DNA from: Actinomucor elegans
Lineage: Eukaryota > Mucoromycota > Mucoromycetes > Mucorales > Mucoraceae
Direction of reading: 5' to 3'
DNA length: 64,000 bases
Assembly (NCBI GenBank): GCA_026027325.1
Contig: JAMSLZ010000012.1
Span: 1 to 64,000, forward strand
Both the position numbers and the translations under genes were made by a program. Within the stretch, counting starts at the first letter, position 1. Each line of letters opens with the position of its first letter. This document shows positions 62,528 to 64,000 of the stretch, in pieces. Under the pieces are notes generated by a model. The model was not told where the DNA came from. It did not search any database and saw only the letters and a program-made list of their open reading frames with translations.

Positions 62528-62809
62528 GGAGGTCATACAGATACTCGCAATTGTTGTACAATTACTCGTACAGGTTCTGGGTTAGTGGATGACCTTAGGT
62601 ATTTACTCATGGGCATATTTTTGGCTGCTGTGATGTTCTCTGGATATGTGTACCCATTTAAATGGCTATTTCCAATTTTTAAAACGGCTAGAAATATTTG
62701 GAATGCCGGAGACATATTGTATAACCACATTCTATTGCACCCGGTCATCCACTAACCCAGAACCTGTACGAGTAATTGTACAACAATTGCGAGTATCTGT
62801 ATGACCTCC
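62528..62809 (-). repeat. PHc3 terminal module (MITE7), right
   Basis: Inverted copy of 61335-61616. Confidence 0.88.
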
Positions 62810-62848
62810 ATAACTACTTTACATAGAATAGTAATAGAAGTGGCCTGA

Positions 62849-63284
62849 ATAGTTAACTTGTGTAATCGTGACTAGTTATATTTACTATATGTAACCACCA
62901 CCCAGCCTATTAATAACAGAAGGCGGGCAGTGGTAGAATAAATCTCTGGCTTGTTTTCTGTCTCGTTAATTAAACACGTACCTAACTAATTACGAACATC
63001 TCAGGAAACATCTCAGCTGTTATAAAAAGTAAAGGTCAACAAACAAATTATTAATTTTTTTTTCCGTAATTTTTAGCAAGCTTAATTTTTTACTTTTTAA
63101 CTTTATACTTATATAAGTACTAATAAACTTTTGTTTGTTAAGAACAAAGCATATATCATCTGAAAGCCCTTCATTTCTTCTACAACTTTCTCTAAGTAAC
63201 ATGTTTGTTTTATAGAGTTATAAGCTGCTTATATGATGAAATATTCAAAATTGGAAAACATTGAAACCCTTTTTTCGCATACAG
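62849..63284 (+). other. LTR2-related relic and Tc1 3' end
   Basis: 62880-63015 matches the CACCCAGCC...GGCGGGCAGTGG relic seen at 35898 and 38105. About 63016-63284 ends with CATTGAAACCCTTTTTTCGC, the inverted form of the Tc1 leader at 30503. No intact gene. Confidence 0.55.
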
Positions 63285-63446
63285 TAGATTAAAAAGACCT
63301 TTGATTGTTACTAAGAGACCATTTCTTTGGAAGTATAAATACAAGAGATACAAGCTAGATAGAAAAACTTAACTCAATTTGAATCAATAAAACCCCATAA
63401 AACGGTTCTAACTGATTCATTCGCTTTTTATTCAATTTTTACCGCA
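63285..63446 (+). repeat. LTR4 fragment (3' half)
   Basis: Matches LTR4 from AGATTAAAAAGACC to TTTTTACCGCA; the 5' half is absent. Confidence 0.85.
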
Positions 63447-63955
63447 GTTGTAAAGGTGGTAGATAGAGATTTTGAAAGATAGAAATACTTTTAAAACTGT
63501 GGATAGTTTTTTATTATAGATCAAGAATTGATTAACTGGTCAAAAGGTGATAAAACGCATCTCTTATATACTTTTTCACGATCGGCACTTAATTCTAAAT
63601 TCATATTACGATTTGCCAGGAACAAGGTTGGACTGCGTATAAAGAAGACCAGGGATAATAACCAAATGAGCGGACCAAGATTAGCGGCGAGGAGTGTCGG
63701 GATCATTATATTCAAAGGTAATAGTATTGGATGTAATATTTGGTGTGAGAGATAGTATTTATCAATTAGCGTCTACTTGCTCAGAGTGATATATAAATAA
63801 AGATATTTTAACATAATCAAATACAGTCATTTACATTCTGGTTCTTGGTAATAATGCTTTATACACTTCTGCAGCTATATATAAGTAAGGATATCTATAC
63901 GATTTTCTAACTGTACAGTATTCTCTTATTAATATAATCATGAGCGTTTACAACA
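63447..63955 (+). repeat. LTR7-like repeat
   Basis: GTTGTAAAGGTGGTAGATAG... to ...ATCATGAGCGTTTACAACA, sharing its end and scattered blocks with 60499-61000. The last 45 bases of the window after it are unassigned. Confidence 0.6.
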
Positions 63956-64000
63956 GTAGTAATGCGATTGTTATTGATAGCCGCGGCTGCATATGAGCGA

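Larger units (their letters stand above)
61335..62809. mobile_element. PHc3: element with 726-bp perfect inverted arms
   Basis: The arms are 61335-62060 and 62084-62809, exactly 726 bp each, with a 23-bp centre (62061-62083). TSD ATA at 61332-61334 and 62810-62812. Each arm carries a 282-bp module at its outer end and the first 74 codons of a DDE-chromodomain-type transposase pointing to the centre. Even the G-run of 11 matches its C-run partner. Confidence 0.92.
61003..62848 (+). pseudogene. Tc1/mariner transposase, catalytic C-terminal part, split by PHc3
   Basis: TLDYYELDSKHVRFQRDKAT ending PHRSTIAKKLF gives the second Asp region of Tc1 transposases (D-x-A-x-PHR). After a frameshift near 61125-61145, SPDLNPIEHMWHQLKNRL gives the PDLNPIE/W box with the last catalytic acid. 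The frame runs to VVVDI at 61334, where a 1475-bp palindromic element sits (TSD ATA), and continues as TTLHRIVIEVA to a stop at 62846-62848. The N-terminal half is missing, lost at the LTR7 border. It is non-functional. Confidence 0.8.

Noticed and set aside
1..64000. tRNA, rRNA or other structured RNA genes
   Set aside because: I saw no cloverleaf with A and B boxes and no rRNA-like conserved stretch on reading; a covariance-model scan would be needed to exclude them.

Overview
This window looks like a transposon graveyard from a very AT-rich eukaryotic genome, most likely an early-diverging fungus (Mucoromycota-type). The grounds are chromodomain-bearing Ty3 retrotransposons, Tc1/mariner and Merlin-type DNA transposons, short GT-AG introns of 45-70 nt, and CCCTAA/CCCTAG telomere-like tracts. 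The species is an inference. I found no ordinary housekeeping gene, rRNA, tRNA or CRISPR. Nearly every coding stretch belongs to a mobile element, and elements are nested up to four deep. Many nests are proven by target-site duplications (TSDs) and several by an intact empty site elsewhere in the window.

Layout. 1-3443: 5' half of a Ty3 element on the minus strand, inserted in a PIF/Harbinger-like transposon (3444-4408). 4409-5455: fragment of an unrecognised spliced gene. 6755-12200: 3' part of a second Ty3 element, split by a 2.5-kb Harbinger-like element (7319-9820). 12563-28796: an 0.86-kb segment repeated on both sides of a complete Ty3 element (13422-27455). That element's gag is split by an 8.1-kb Merlin-like transposon (14668-22772), whose own spliced transposase is split by another Harbinger-like copy (15757-18260). 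28797-31294: solo LTRs and relics. 31295-35622: a second Merlin-like family carrying a second Harbinger-like family (32142-34383); its empty site is at 48612. 35890-39057 and 44918-45530: telomere-like DNA with 98- and 110-bp tandem units. 39063-44912: a solo LTR split by an intact 5.4-kb Ty3 element with a 1574-codon gag-pol. 45532-58807: Merlin copies, MITEs, solo LTRs and gene relics. 58808-60498: a CCHC protein gene split by a solo LTR that is split by another. 61003-63284: a Tc1 relic split by a 1475-bp element with 726-bp perfect inverted arms.

The most interesting system is a set of Harbinger-like elements (called PHc here). They encode a DDE transposase fused to a C-terminal chromodomain. 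Two families also encode a small protein resembling, weakly, a Rep/HUH nuclease. These elements end in 221- or 232-bp direct repeats, and each repeat is itself a complete inverted-repeat module that also occurs alone with a 3-bp TSD. Modules from several families share an internal core of about 50 bp although their termini differ. A third family is seen only as the giant palindrome. Family names (PHc, Merlin1-3, LTR1-8, MITE numbers) are local labels.
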